From: Physcomitrium patens
Lineage: Eukaryota; Streptophyta; Bryopsida; Funariales; Funariaceae
Length of the DNA stretch: 64,000 nucleotides
NCBI RefSeq assembly: GCF_000002425.4
Contig: NC_037274.1
Span: 344,937-408,936 of the forward strand
Direction of reading: 5' to 3'
This document shows positions 23,560 to 36,415 of the stretch, piece by piece. The translations under genes and the position numbers were made by a program. The notes under the pieces were generated by a model that was not told the origin of the DNA, searched no databases, and saw only the letters and a list, made by a program, of their open reading frames with translations. Within the stretch, counting starts at the first letter, position 1. Each line of letters starts with the position of its first letter.

Positions 23560-25620
23560 CTTGCTCAGCTCTGTGTTTTTCCACGGTAGGCCATCTACTG
23601 CAAGCCCCGCTTTGCTCTCATTTCTCATCCCCTGATTAGAAATTTACAAGAGAAATGAAGAAGAAAAAGAAGAAGAACGGATTCAAACTGCTCTCCGTTG
23701 CCCTTGCCTACCTCGAACTCATCGAAACGCTTCTTCGTTGTATCATCACATTGTCGTAGGCTTCTCAGATGCGTTCGCTTAACGCATCATGTTCTTCTTG
23801 CCCTCATCACTTGTCTTCGAGACTCAGTGCCAATCGCCGTGTGGCTTTAGAACCGGACGTTGTGTCTCATCTCGGGAGGTGCTGGCAAGTCGTCAAAGTG
23901 ATCCGCGTCGATGGGGCTATCGACGGATTCCTCGAGCGTCTCGTGAGATCACCCCAGTGTGCTCAATTGGGTTGAAGATGCACAGGTTGTGTCCATGCAG
24001 CGAGGCAGATGTGAACTCCAAATACATCAGCAGTGCTAGATTCTCATAATCGTGGAGGCGTCAGGATCCTTCGCTATTCGTGTTGTGGTCCGCTGAGTAA
24101 TTCTAGTCGATCAATGCAGTGGGTCGATGCACCCCAGCCACTTGGTTGTAGAAAAGGAGGATCATTCCATCACACTTTCACGAGCTGAACTATGCTGTAA
24201 GGACCATCGCGGTACGATCACCGTCTTGTCTCACCTTCAAAAAGGAACAGCTCCAGTCCGTTAGCCATGCGCGGCCCTGCGTCGAACGCGAGACTGCCCA
24301 CGCACAACAGAAAATTCAAAACCTTGAGATAGATCCCTGCTTTGTATTCGTTCATTCAGTAGTCTAGTCCTAGCCCGTCCCCGACAGTTCCCCAACCGCT
24401 TCCTTTTTGCAAAGTCGTAGATCTCTATTTTTCAGGAGACGCACTTGGTCTTCTCACCGCCACTACATTCATACAGGGTTGTCCTGAACAAGGTTGTCCT
24501 TAAAGAATCGTGGGTCCAGTGCTGGAATCAGTTTCGTCTACGCTCCTTTTCGGGAGTTGAATCCCTCAAGGACCTCAATTTTTTCTCGTCGTCGAACACT
24601 TTGGGACTAAGAGAGCACTCAGTTGGGCAAAGAAGTCTGTGTTCTCGTTGCAATTTGGACTAGTTGGTAGCTTCTCGAAAAACCTGGCAGAACTAGCAGA
24701 TCCTACGGGACGATTGCACCAGCATCAGCACCAGAAAATCGGCTGGAAGGGATTCGCGAACCCCATGTTGAATTGAACTGCTCGCTGGTTGATCCATATC
24801 CGATAGATATGGCCCGCTGCTTCTGTTTGACTCTTCCTCATGTCGTCCTCTCTAAATTCTCCCCCTTTAAATCTTCAGACTCGGGTTGAGTCCTCCGCAA
24901 GTCCTCCTCTATTGCGTTTCTTTGGGTAAACTTTGCCTCTTCAGCTTAATCCATTCTTCAAGATTTGGTTTCGAAATCCCCCGAATCCACACGACATACA
25001 TCATAATGATCGACGCACGAGATTCCATAGCCATATCCTGGCGCTCCTGTCCCACGAGAATTTACACCTCCTCCACGAGAGTAAACCTGCTTATGCCGCA
25101 TGAACTCGTTCTCCAACTTTCTTAGGACCCTGGTGCACTTCCATTGCCAACCACTGGAGTCTCAGAAACTGGGCGTTGCGAGTGTCACTCAATTTAGCAA
25201 TATGTTGAGAAACGAAGCAAGCTACAAACGTGGTAGCCATCAGAGGTACCAATGCTTCCCACGTCACTGCGAGTCCCAGAAACCTCATTACTCAATCGAC
25301 TGGCGCCACCTACTTGGGCCGTCGGATCGGAACTGCCGCTCAGATACAATCTAAACCGCCGATCGGATTTCTGGGAACGGAGGGAGGGAACGTAGGGGAA
25401 CAAAGAGGCCGGGCAGTTTGGAGGCCGGGCAATTTGGGGGGCGGGCAGGTTGGGCCAGCACTGTTTTGCATTCACATTGACATGGGTGTTGAATTGAGTT
25501 CAGGGGCTGCCTCCGATCCTACTTTTCAATCATCAGTCTTGCATACACAACAGCACTCAATGTACATGATAAATTTGTTTCTAGGAAGAATTCTTGCAAC
25601 TCATAAAAGTTTTAGGTAGT
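23560..25620. other. GC-richer island without a recognisable gene
   Basis: About 2 kb whose base composition matches the rbcS and BBX islands, with abrupt AT-rich edges on both sides. Open frames on both strands (for example 23769-23975, 24445-24663, 25230-25619 plus; 25194-25475 minus) are short and have no family features. An ATG at 23656 opens a 34-codon frame starting with six Lys. It could be a non-coding RNA locus, the leader and introns of a gene with small exons, or an old decayed gene. Confidence 0.4.
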
Positions 25621-25901
25621 ATTAGATTTTATCATTAAATATATTATAATATATTTAATGAAAAACTTAATTTAAAACTGTTAAAAAAAATTAAAAAATT
25701 TACTTTGCATTAACATACAATATAATTATCCAAAAAAAGAAAAACTTAAAAATGATTATTAATATGATTTTTAAAACTATATAACATATGTTATTTCGAT
25801 GAAAAATAAAAAATAACAGGATTTTTGTTTCATGACAACAAAATAGTTCAACTTTAAAATAATAGTCTTAAAACTTTAGTAATGCAAAAAACACCTTATT
25901 G

Positions 25902-25947
<46 letters not shown>

Positions 25948-26678
25948 TATATCTAATAATAATAATAATAATAATAAATATAGATCTAAAGTAATTTAAT
26001 CAAATTCTATTGTATTTTCTTTTACCACAAATAGTTATATTATTAAATTAATTTTATATAAGAATATATAAAAGAAGTATTTTAAAGCAAGACATACCTT
26101 ATATATAGTAAAATTTATTTTTAGGAATAAATAAATAATATAAAACTTAAGATGATATGTTTGATAATTAACCAATTTTCTAATTATTTAATCTTATAAA
26201 TTTATATTTAATCTTATCATGACCATTTTCGAATTTTGTTAGAAATATAAGCTCTAATTAAAATAGCATTACAAATAGTTGCAATAGAAGACTTGCTATA
26301 AAATATAAGATCAAATTTGTATTAACCATTAGATATTGGAAAAAGATCAAAGCTAAAAACTTGTTTTGTAGCATTATAAGAAATTTGTATAATATTAACA
26401 ATGATAAATTTAAATAATGAATAAATAAATAAATGAAAAATATATATACATACATACATACATATTTTTTAAATAAATTTAATAGAAGTAAATAAAATAA
26501 TAAAATTGAAGAAAAAATAAGATTATATGTTTGAAAATAAATATAATATAAATTCAAGAAGTTTTTCAGTTGTATTCAATAGAATTTTTTTTCAAGTAAT
26601 GTATATATCTATATATAAGATTATAAGATGTATTTTTAAAAATAATACTAGTTTATTATGTATTTTATATTAAATTTT

Positions 26679-26719
<41 letters not shown>

Positions 26720-26795
26720 AAAAATTAATTAAAATATTTTTTTATACAAATTTTATATTTAAATCAAAATATCAAAATATATTTACAGTAATAAA

Positions 26796-26827
<32 letters not shown>

Positions 26828-26984
26828 GTATTTTTAACATCACTAGTTTAGTAATACATGTTGATTAGAATATTATTATTAAAAGAAATTATTATTTTAA
26901 AAATAAAAAATTAAAATAAATAAGAATAACATTAAAACCTTCATAGAATTTTTTATGTTATTAATTTTATAATTTCTAGAAACA
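25621..26984. other. AT-rich stretch with microsatellites
   Basis: Contains a perfect 28-base palindrome (25633-25660), a (TA)n run (about 25906-25942), an ATA/TAA run (about 25957-25979) and further (TA)n runs (about 26684-26709 and 26803-26828). No gene recognised. Confidence 0.6.
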
Positions 26985-29316
26985 TATGTATTCCTATCTT
27001 TGTTCTCTTCAAAAGTAGTTGATATGTCCTCTTAGCTATTGATAATATTCCATTTTAAGGCGAAAAGATCACCTTGTAATTTGATCATTGTTGAAACCTT
27101 TGTAATTTCTTTTAAACAAAATATTTGTAACAGTATCAAGAATCATGCCTACTTCCAATAAAATCACCAAAAATCAAGAGTCTTTTTTCAATTTGTGATA
27201 TCAAATGCATTGTATCTTGCCATCTATTTGAGGAAGAACATGTCGTTTTTGAAGGTCTTCATTCCTATTATGTTATCTTGAAGGATGTGATAATTGCAAT
27301 GTCCTATCTGATAAGTCAGCAAATGATGGCTCTTGAGTTGAATCTGCCATCTATTGGCTCTCTTTTTCTTTAACACCACAAATACAAAGAAGCTACAAAT
27401 AAAGATAGAATGCTATCTTCTTTGAACCTTATTTCTTTTATAGAAAAGACTTATTATTCTTCATCTTGAGTTTGATAGATGTCGTCGATGAAAAGCCTCC
27501 ATTGTCTTTGTTATATTTGTAAGATTTTTTATTGGCTGCCTTGTGCATTTACTAATATCATATCCATGCCAATGGACAAGATATTCTAACTTATTTTAAT
27601 GTTGCCTTAAGTCTAAAACTTCTTCTACTTCAAACTCTTCATTATTGTTCATTTCTATAGGAAGAGGTAGGATTTGTCTTTTTCTTAGTATGTTCTTAAT
27701 CTTATATGGTTCAAAAATAAATAGGTGGAATACAAGATGGATCTTTATTGACTCAAGTAGATGTCATTGATAAGCAACTAAATTGATTTGTCTACAAATA
27801 AAAAAAAATCTAAGCCTATCGTAGTCCAACTTATCATAAGATTAAGTAGTCTTCATATTACAATGAAGTAACCATATTTTGTCACTTACATTGAATTGTG
27901 GTTGTTCTATTCAATAGTCATCCGTGTTGATTTTTTGTTGTTTTTGAGCTTCTTTTAATTGTATCTTCATTATTGCATGTAGCTCTGACAAATAATTTGT
28001 CAAATCTTTTGCCGCAAGATTATCAACTTTTAAAAAGTTAAAAATATGAAGTTATGAATGATAACCATAATTGGCAAAGAAGATGTTTGTTGCATAGAAG
28101 AATGTATTATATTATTATAAAAAAATCCTACTAATGGTAAGAAGGTTTTTCAATCGACTTATTGATAATTGATAGCACACCTTAAGTATTGCTCCAAAAC
28201 TTGCTTTACACACTCTATTTATCCATTAATTTGAAGATGAAGGCCAAAAAATATTTTTTATCCACTTTTAAAATCTTAAAAAAGATTTTCTAAAATCTTG
28301 ATACAAATTGAGTCCTCTTATCCAATATAACATCTTTTGGCAATCCATGATACCAATAGATATTATCAAGGAAAAGCTTGGTAATTTCTTTATCCATGAT
28401 AGATTTTGTGCATGGTATAAAATGTGCCATTTTGGTAAAATGATCTACTATCACAAATATAAAATCATACAAATCTAAGACTGAAAGATTCATAATAAAA
28501 TCCATAGAAATAGAAGACCATAGTTGTTCTAGAATAGATAATGGCTGAAGAAGTCGATAAGGTTGATGATGAGGAGTTTTTGACCTTGAAAAAATTTCAA
28601 ATGATTGAACAAAGTTTTTTACAGCCTTCCACATTTGCGGCCACTAAAAATCTCTAGATATTTGTTTCAAAGTCTTGTTGATGTAAAATGTTATGCTGCT
28701 AGAAAATCATGATGTACTTGAAGTATACATAAATGTACTCTTTTTTTTAGAATTTATAGGAATTTTTTGAAATAAAGTAGGTTATTCTTGAACTAGAACT
28801 TGGAAGTATTAAAAGACTTAAAAAAATTATTTTTGATATGATAAATAAGAAGATCAGAGGACATACTTGATTGAATTTGTTTGAGACAAGTTGAATCAAT
28901 AATCAATGTTAATTTTACTATTTGAAAATGAAATTTTTTTGGCTTCAACAAAATTGTCCTTTATTGATAAAAAGCTCCATTTCTTTCTTTTGGTATAAGA
29001 TCAAAATGTCTAAAAAGGATATCAGACAAAACTTGTTATTTTCCTAACTGATAAATAATATTGAATTTGAATTTGAATCTTCACAAAGACATGTTTTAAT
29101 AAGCTTGATAATGATTCAAAATATGTGCTGATATGAAATATTCAAGGTTCTTATGATCTGTATATATAGTAACTAGACTAAAAGCACCTTCTAGATAATG
29201 ATGCTATTCTTGAAAAGAATCCACAATTATAAGAAATTCTTTATTGAGGATTTTATAGTTAATCTTTCTTGCTAAGAATTTCTTAGAATGAAAAGCTATT
29301 GGGTGGAGCTTGTCAT

Positions 29317-30060
29317 TGTTATTCTTGTTACGTTCCAGCTTTAGTAGACCAAAGCAATTGAACTAATAGAGATGGGTTTGCACATGGGAAAAGACTGGTT
29401 ATATGAATTAGGTCTATTAGTTTTACAATTGACTGTACTCTTGCTATCTGAAATCAATTATCAAACTACAAAACATCGAGGCTTATTACTTCCATCTTAA
29501 TTCAATCCAAAATCTATTATATGATTATCTATTCAATAATACTTCTCTCAATCACCATTCTTTATTAGCAAATAATAAAAAAAACAAAGAGGTAGCACCA
29601 AGCTTTCCCTGGCTTACAACTCTCACAGTCTAGCTCTCGGCTTATGACTCTCATAGTCTGGCTCTTGGTTTATGACTCTCACAGTCTGGCTCTTAGCTTA
29701 TGACTCTCAGTCTGACTCTCGACTTACGACTCTTAGTGTGGTTCTCGGCTTACGACTCTCGATGTGGCTCTCGACTTACGACTCTCAGTCTAACTCTTGG
29801 CTTACGACTCTCAATCTGACTCTCGGCTTATGACTCTCAGTTTGGCTCTTGGCTTACCTTTCCTCAACCTATTTATCCTACTAAAAAGATGATCCGTCGG
29901 CCAGCGGATTCCAAACGTTATGACCCTTTGAATTCTTAACCATTTATTCCACTAATAACCACTATTATTACCAACTAAACTGCCTAACCATCAGTCTAAT
30001 TCTCAAGGTTGTCAATAACCAAGCAATAACTTACCACAAAGTTTATTTACCTATTCTACA
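29317..30060 (-). repeat. 3' LTR of element B
   Basis: 744 bases, starting TGTAGAATAGG on the minus strand. Contains nine units of a 26-28-base minisatellite at 29613-29852. Confidence 0.85.
29613..29852. repeat. LTR minisatellite, nine units
   Basis: Units of 26-28 bases of the form CTTACGACTCTCAGTCTGGC plus CTCTCGG. The partner LTR has six units at 32791-32950, which accounts for the length difference between the two LTRs. Confidence 0.9.
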
Positions 30061-30112
30061 TAGTCCCACTCCTAATTGTGCAGCGTCCTCGTAAATATTA
30101 TTTAGCCTCAAC

Positions 30113-30487
30113 TTATAAAAATGTAGCAGCGTTGGCTTCTTCAATCAATGGCATTGGCTTACCATCTTTTGAAATGGTGACCTTCTCCTCTACTACATCT
30201 TTGTCGTCTACCTCGATGTTCAAGAGTTCCCCATCTAAACGTGCCATCAGATCTTCATTCAACAAACCCAATTCCTGTACCCGACAGTCACGTTGAGCAA
30301 TTTGATTGTCACGCTCTTCCAACATCTTCTGCCATTTTTCTATTGGTTTCAAAGATATCTCTGAAGGTATTGTCGTTGAAACTAGCGTATTGGTCTGCAC
30401 TAAATTATTGGCCTCCTTTGTTAATGCGACTAGTTTAGTCTGTAACATCGCAACCTCTACCTGCACCGTTCTTGCTGTTTCTTCCAA
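30113..30487 (-). other. Coiled-coil-like open stretch in element B
   Basis: Between the integrase and the 3' LTR of element B an open stretch of 124 codons is rich in Glu, Leu, Lys and Gln, with a heptad-like pattern (for example VAMLQTKLVALTKEANNLV). It resembles no pol domain. It may be an extra open frame of this family or part of gag-like coiled coil. It belongs to a fossil element and is not proposed as a host gene. Confidence 0.4.
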
Positions 30488-32494
30488 TCGGTCTCCATCC
30501 TTGCTTTTTCAGACATGTTTTGCATCTTTTCTTTAACCACAAAAGAAAACACGATGCTTGTCAAGAACCCACCTTCTACTTCTTACTATGGTCCAATCAA
30601 TTAGGTCGACTCTCCCTTTCGTAACAGCAAACCCGTCCAGGGATTATGTATAGTAATATTTAAGCTGATTGCCGTTGATCCGGGTCATAAATTTAGTACC
30701 CATACAAACTTTCAATTGTATTAAACTATTTGGAAATTCGTCAATAACTCGATATGGCCCATGTCATTTAACTTGAAATTTTTTTGGAAAATTTTTAAAT
30801 TGACTATCATAAAGAAGTACCAAATCATATGGCATAAAAGCCTTTGGTCTAAGCTTACTATCATAATAAGTCTTCCTTCGTTTTTGTATAGTTTCCATTA
30901 TCATTAATGCATTGACTCTAGTTTCATACAATTTTTCCAATTCTTCTAAACGATGTCGTAATGAATCATGATCTCTCAATCTATTATCTATAGCAATTCA
31001 TAAACTTTGGACTTCCAATTCAATAGGTAATATTGCTTCCTGGCCATAAATCAATTGGAAAGGAGTAGTATTGGTAGTAACTTTATACACAGTACGGTAT
31101 GCCGATAAAGCTACAAATAACTTCGTGTCCCAATCTGTTCCTGCTCCTGAAACTATTTTTGTTAAGATTTTACATAAAATTCCATTAGTCTTTTCCATTT
31201 GTCCATTGGCTCTAGGATAATACGGTGTAGTCTTGTGATGTTTTATCTCGTATTTAGTCGTGAGTGCTTCGATTGTACTATTTATAAAATGAGTTCCTGA
31301 ATCACTAACCAATTCTCATGGACAACTGAACCATATAATAATATTTTCATACAAAAAGGTTGTGAACAACTCTGGTTGTTGATAGGTTGGCGATGTGAAA
31401 TAAGGTGTCATCGTTATTGGCGATATTGCTTGGAGTGGTGTAGCATTAATTGATTGTTGCAATATAACATTCTTCACATTAGACGCAGCCATTTGTGGAT
31501 AATTATCCATCGATTTATTTCCCGGTTGTATTTGTTGGCTTTCTGAACTTGGAATCATTGTGGCCTCCACTGTTAATAATTGGTCATAATGACATTCTTT
31601 CCATATCTTTGCTCATGCCAACGATGCCTCTACCGTAGCTCGACGAGCCTCTTTTACAAACATTTTCAATTCTGGTGGATGCAAACCATTAATTAATATT
31701 GACAATATAAACGCATCTGGCATTTGATTATTTGACCATTTACAAAGTATATCCGCGATCCGGCCATAATAAGATCCTACGAATTTCTCCACAAATATCC
31801 TACTATTTATAAAACTTTCTCGAAGCCGATCTTTAAATCCAATTGGTCTAAAATGGGTTAGAAAGGCATTCCTCAAGGTCTCTTAATTAGAAAATCTACC
31901 CACTGGTTGTTGAATATACCATTCAAAAGTTGTATCTTTTAAAGTTGTTGGCAACCATCTCAACCAAATATCTTCAATTCTACCATTATTAGCCACGCAG
32001 GCTATCAAGAATTGAGATATATGGTGATCGAGATCAGAGCCTGGCCAACCACTAAAAGTATGTAATGGTACCACACTTGTAGTTTGGTCTCCTACTACTC
32101 CCATTTATACTGTAATTGGTACTTCTGGCACTCCCGCGGCCATTGGTGTTATCACTACTCTCCTTACTATTTGAATTTGAATTTTTCTTCTTTTGGTTTT
32201 TCTTAGATCTACAATTCTTTTTTGTCATTCTCGTAGGAGATTTCTTATGCGTAATCGCTCATGTCTTTCTTTTTCTTGTTGATTAATTCTTTGATAATCC
32301 TCCTTTTTATGATTATCACTCATAATCTTTCATTCTTCTTTACAAAATCAATATTGTATTGAATTATAACTCACATATTGGTAATCCTAAAACTGTTTCT
32401 TCTCACGTTTTCATTCAACATATAATTCCATCTCCAATACAATCAATTTCTAATATTTCATATTGTTATCATTTCCCCGATAGTGGCACCAAAA

Positions 32495-33155
32495 TGTTGT
32501 TCTTATTGTGTTCAAGCTTCAATATATCAAAGTAATTGAACTAATAGAGGTGGATTCAAACATGGAAAAAGGCTGATTATATGAATTGGGTATGTTAGTG
32601 TCACAATTGACTATACTCTAGCTATCTGAAATCAATTATCAAACTATAAAATACCAAGGCTTACTACTTCCATCTTAATTCAATCGATAATCCATTCTAC
32701 GATTATCAATTCAAGAATACTTCTCTCAATCACAATTCTTCATAAGCAAATAATAAAGAAAACAAAGAGGTAGCACTAAGCTTATCCTGGCTTACGACTA
32801 TCACAGTCTAGCTCTCGGCTTACGACTCTCACAGTCTGGCTCTCGGCTTATGATTCTCAGTGTGGCTCTCGGCTTACGACTCTCAGTGTAGCTGTCGGCT
32901 TATGACTCTTTGTCTGACTCTTGGCTTATGACTCTCAGTCTGGCTTTCAACTTACCTTTCCTCAACTTATTTATCCTACCAAAAGATGATCCATCGGCTA
33001 GCGGATTCCAAAGGTTATGACCCTTTGAATTCTTAACCATTTATTCCACTAACAACCTACTGTTACCAACTAAACTACCTAACCATCAATCTAATTCTCA
33101 AGGTTGTCAATAACCAACCAGTAACTTACCACAAAGTTTATTTACCTATTCTATA
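32495..33155 (-). repeat. 5' LTR of element B
   Basis: 661 bases. Pairs with 29317-30060 and carries six minisatellite units at 32791-32950. Confidence 0.85.
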
Positions 33156-36100
33156 GTCATCTTCTCTTATTTATAATAAAACAACATCTAAAGAATAATT
33201 TGATGCATCTCTTTTTATAAAAATACCTTAAAAAAGTTGTTTTGATACAAGATTGATACAAAAATAAATGCCTACTTCAAGGCTTCAAAAGATGCTTTAG
33301 CTTCTTTGGTCTAATCAAATTTTTCTTTGCATGTTAGATATGTAAGAAGATCCACAACTTAAAAAAAATTCTTAATGAAGATCCAATAATAATTGGCAAA
33401 GCCTAAAAAAAATTTCACATATCTTACTATTCTTAAAATCTTTCAATCTATAATAATTTGAACTTTTTTTGGATCTATCATAAGTTCTTTGTTGGAAATG
33501 TCATATCTTAAGAAGTCAATTTGAGTAGTGTGGAATACACACTTTTTCAACTTGGCATACAATCTCGTATTTCTAAGCTTTTGTAATACACAACAAATAT
33601 GAACTTCATAGTCTTTTATGTTTTTAGAATAGATTAAAATATTGTCTAAGTAATAGACAACAAAATCATTTAAAAACTCATAAAAAATATCATTTATAAG
33701 ATGTTGAAAAATAACTAGTATATTTGTGAGTCCAAAAGACATGACATTATATTCAAAATATCCATATCTTATTCAAAATGTAATCTTCTATTCATCTCCT
33801 TCTTTAATGTGGACCAAGTTGTATGTTTCTTATAGATCTATTTTTATATGGATCTTAGCTTGATTTAATTGATCAAGAAGTCTAGATATCAAGGATAAAA
33901 GATACCTATTTTTGATGGTAATCTTATTGAATTCTTGATAATCTATGCACATTTGTAGTAATCCATCTTTTTTCTTTACAAATAAGATATGAGCTCTTGC
34001 ATGAAATTTCAAATGGCATACAAAGTTCTTAGCTAAGTTCTTGTCAATATATTTCTTGAGTTCAACCAACTCATTTTTTAATAAACTATAGATTGGACCA
34101 AATGGTGGCTGACATCTCTTTTTAAGGTCAATTAAGCAATCATATGGATGATGCTCTAAGAAAATATCTACATTCTTATTTTCAAAAATATTTTAAAAAT
34201 CTTGATATTGACTTGAAATGGCACTTGAAGCCTTTCCATCATTAAAAATGGATGTAACATAAATAACAAAGGGCGATCATTCTTTTATAGCTTGCAAGAA
34301 AGCTTTTGTATCTATGAGTATGAAGTTGGCTATACTAGACTCATGGCTTTTCATAAAACTCTTAATAATACTCTAAAAAAAGTCAAGTTTATGAAAAATC
34401 CAATCTATGAGAAGATTATACTTTTCTAATCATGATAAACCTAAAATGACTGGATTAGAGGGAGATCTAATTATATTAAAAATTATGCAACTATTATGAC
34501 CTTTTTTTGCTACATCCATAGGAAATATTTCATGAATAATATCTCTAGAAGATAACGGATGGCCATCTATAATTACTACAAGTAAAAATTTAGTTTTTTG
34601 TACTAATGATATTTCCTAGCTTTTAACAAATTCTTCATCTAAGAAACAAGCTGAGGCTCTTGAATCTATCAAAGCAGAGGAATTGTGATTATTAGGTCCT
34701 AAATGCATATCTATTATAAAATAAGGAGAAGGTTTTGAAGACAAGATAGGACCTTCATTTGTACAAGATTCTAGCCACATAGTCTCTATTGTAGCTAGAT
34801 ATATTTATTTTCTAACATTTTTTCATCTTTGAGAGTTGTACTCCTAAATTTGTAGTGGCATCATTTCTTTGGACAATATTGATTAGTCTGCTTAGCTTTC
34901 TACAATATAAACATAGTCTTTCTTGATAATAACAAGTCTTTTCTTATTCAATAAGAGATTTAAAATGTATTGCATTAATTTATATATCTTTTATTTTTAG
35001 ATGTTTAGATTGAAAGGTCGTTGATATTGTCATTTAATTATAATAGCATAGAAGTTCTCTTGTGCAATTCTCAGATTGAAATTCAAAAAGCCGATTATCA
35101 TATTTTATAACAAAATCTATTGTTTGACTCAATGTTTGAGAATCAGATAATTTGAACATCAATTTCTTTACGTCATATTTTAATCCATAGAAAAATTGGC
35201 TGATAAGGGTAGCATCATACTACATAATATCAATCACTAATTGTCAAAATTGTGAAGCATGTGATGTCACTGATTAATCACCTTATTACAAGTTATAAAT
35301 TTTATTGATTGCAACATGAATTGCATCATATTTTCCATACATGGATTGAAAATCTACAAAAAAAGCTTCTATATTATCCAATATTGGATCTCATCATTTA
35401 AAAAAAAAAAACCATGATAATAGTCATTCTAAAAGAAGTGTACCAATGAATCTAACTTGTGATCCCTATGTTGGATAGCTTTGGAATTGAAGTTCAATCA
35501 CAAATTTTACTTGATTGATAAATTCTCAAAACTTAGATTTTATATCATCAAACTTCTTGAATAAGGCAACTTTGGATTTTCTAACATTAAAAGAATATTA
35601 TACTATAAGAAAATAGATGTGATTTGGTGTAGATGTTGAAGCGACTCTAATCATGTCTATATCTTTACTTCTTGCCATTTTGTTGCTTTAGGTGGTAATA
35701 AACTAAGTTGATACATTGTAAGTATCAATTCTTTGAATTGTTCTTATATTTGTGCTATTGCATTCTTCATTTCAAGCTTTCAAAAAGAAAAAAATATCTA
35801 ATATTGCTCAAGAGAAGTAGAAGAGAAGACTTGAGAATAAAGAAGATACTAAGAATAATATTAGTTTAGAAGAAGATAATCCACAACTTCTAATATGATT
35901 ATGTCTTATCAAAAGAAAAGAATAATCTACTCTTAATCAAGAGACGATAAATTCTAATAATATAAGTGTACTCTTGTCAATTTGTCAAGGACATGGATTG
36001 GAAGAAGATGCATAAATCTGAGAAATCTGTGTCAAAAGAAAAAAAGAAAAAAAGAAAAAAAGAAATAGTATGTATATTAAAAGAAAATTAGGATGGTTAT

Positions 36101-36415
36101 TGCCAAAAGATAAAAAAAATTAAAAACTCTTCAATCTAGATTAGAAGTAAGAAAAAAATTGACAAGATTGAAGAAGGCTTCATTCTTGCATCTATATATA
36201 CTATGAACTCAAAATCTATGTCGCGACATTCTATAAGACGTCCAAAAACGTGTTGACTTTGCATGACACGTAATTTGACTTGTAAGGCAAGTTTTATATA
36301 TAGCTACCATATAATTAGCTTGTTTCATAAGCTACCAATATATGTGGCACATGGATAGCTTCTTGATCAAGTTTCTAACCTATCAATAAACTACAAATAC
36401 ATATAAAGTCAAAGT

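Larger units (their letters stand above)
29317..33155 (-). mobile_element. Element B: Ty3 (Athila/Tat-like) retrotransposon nested in A, broken
   Basis: Bounded by two direct LTRs (33155-32495 and 30060-29317) and flanked by the 5-base duplication GTCAT (29312-29316 and 33156-33160), so its ends are well fixed. A candidate primer-binding stretch, TGGTGCCACTATCGGGG on the minus strand, follows the 5' LTR. The interior is only about 2.4 kb and holds gag-like frames (about 32104-31320) and an integrase core (about 31312-30760), so it is defective. The integrase style points to the non-chromodomain plant Ty3 lineage. The LTRs differ by roughly 12-16% outside a minisatellite, so the insertion is old. 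Confidence 0.88.

Noticed and set aside
29613-29852. CRISPR-like array of 26-28-base repeats
   Set aside because: The units are directly adjacent without unique spacers and lie in a retrotransposon LTR of a plant; it is a minisatellite.
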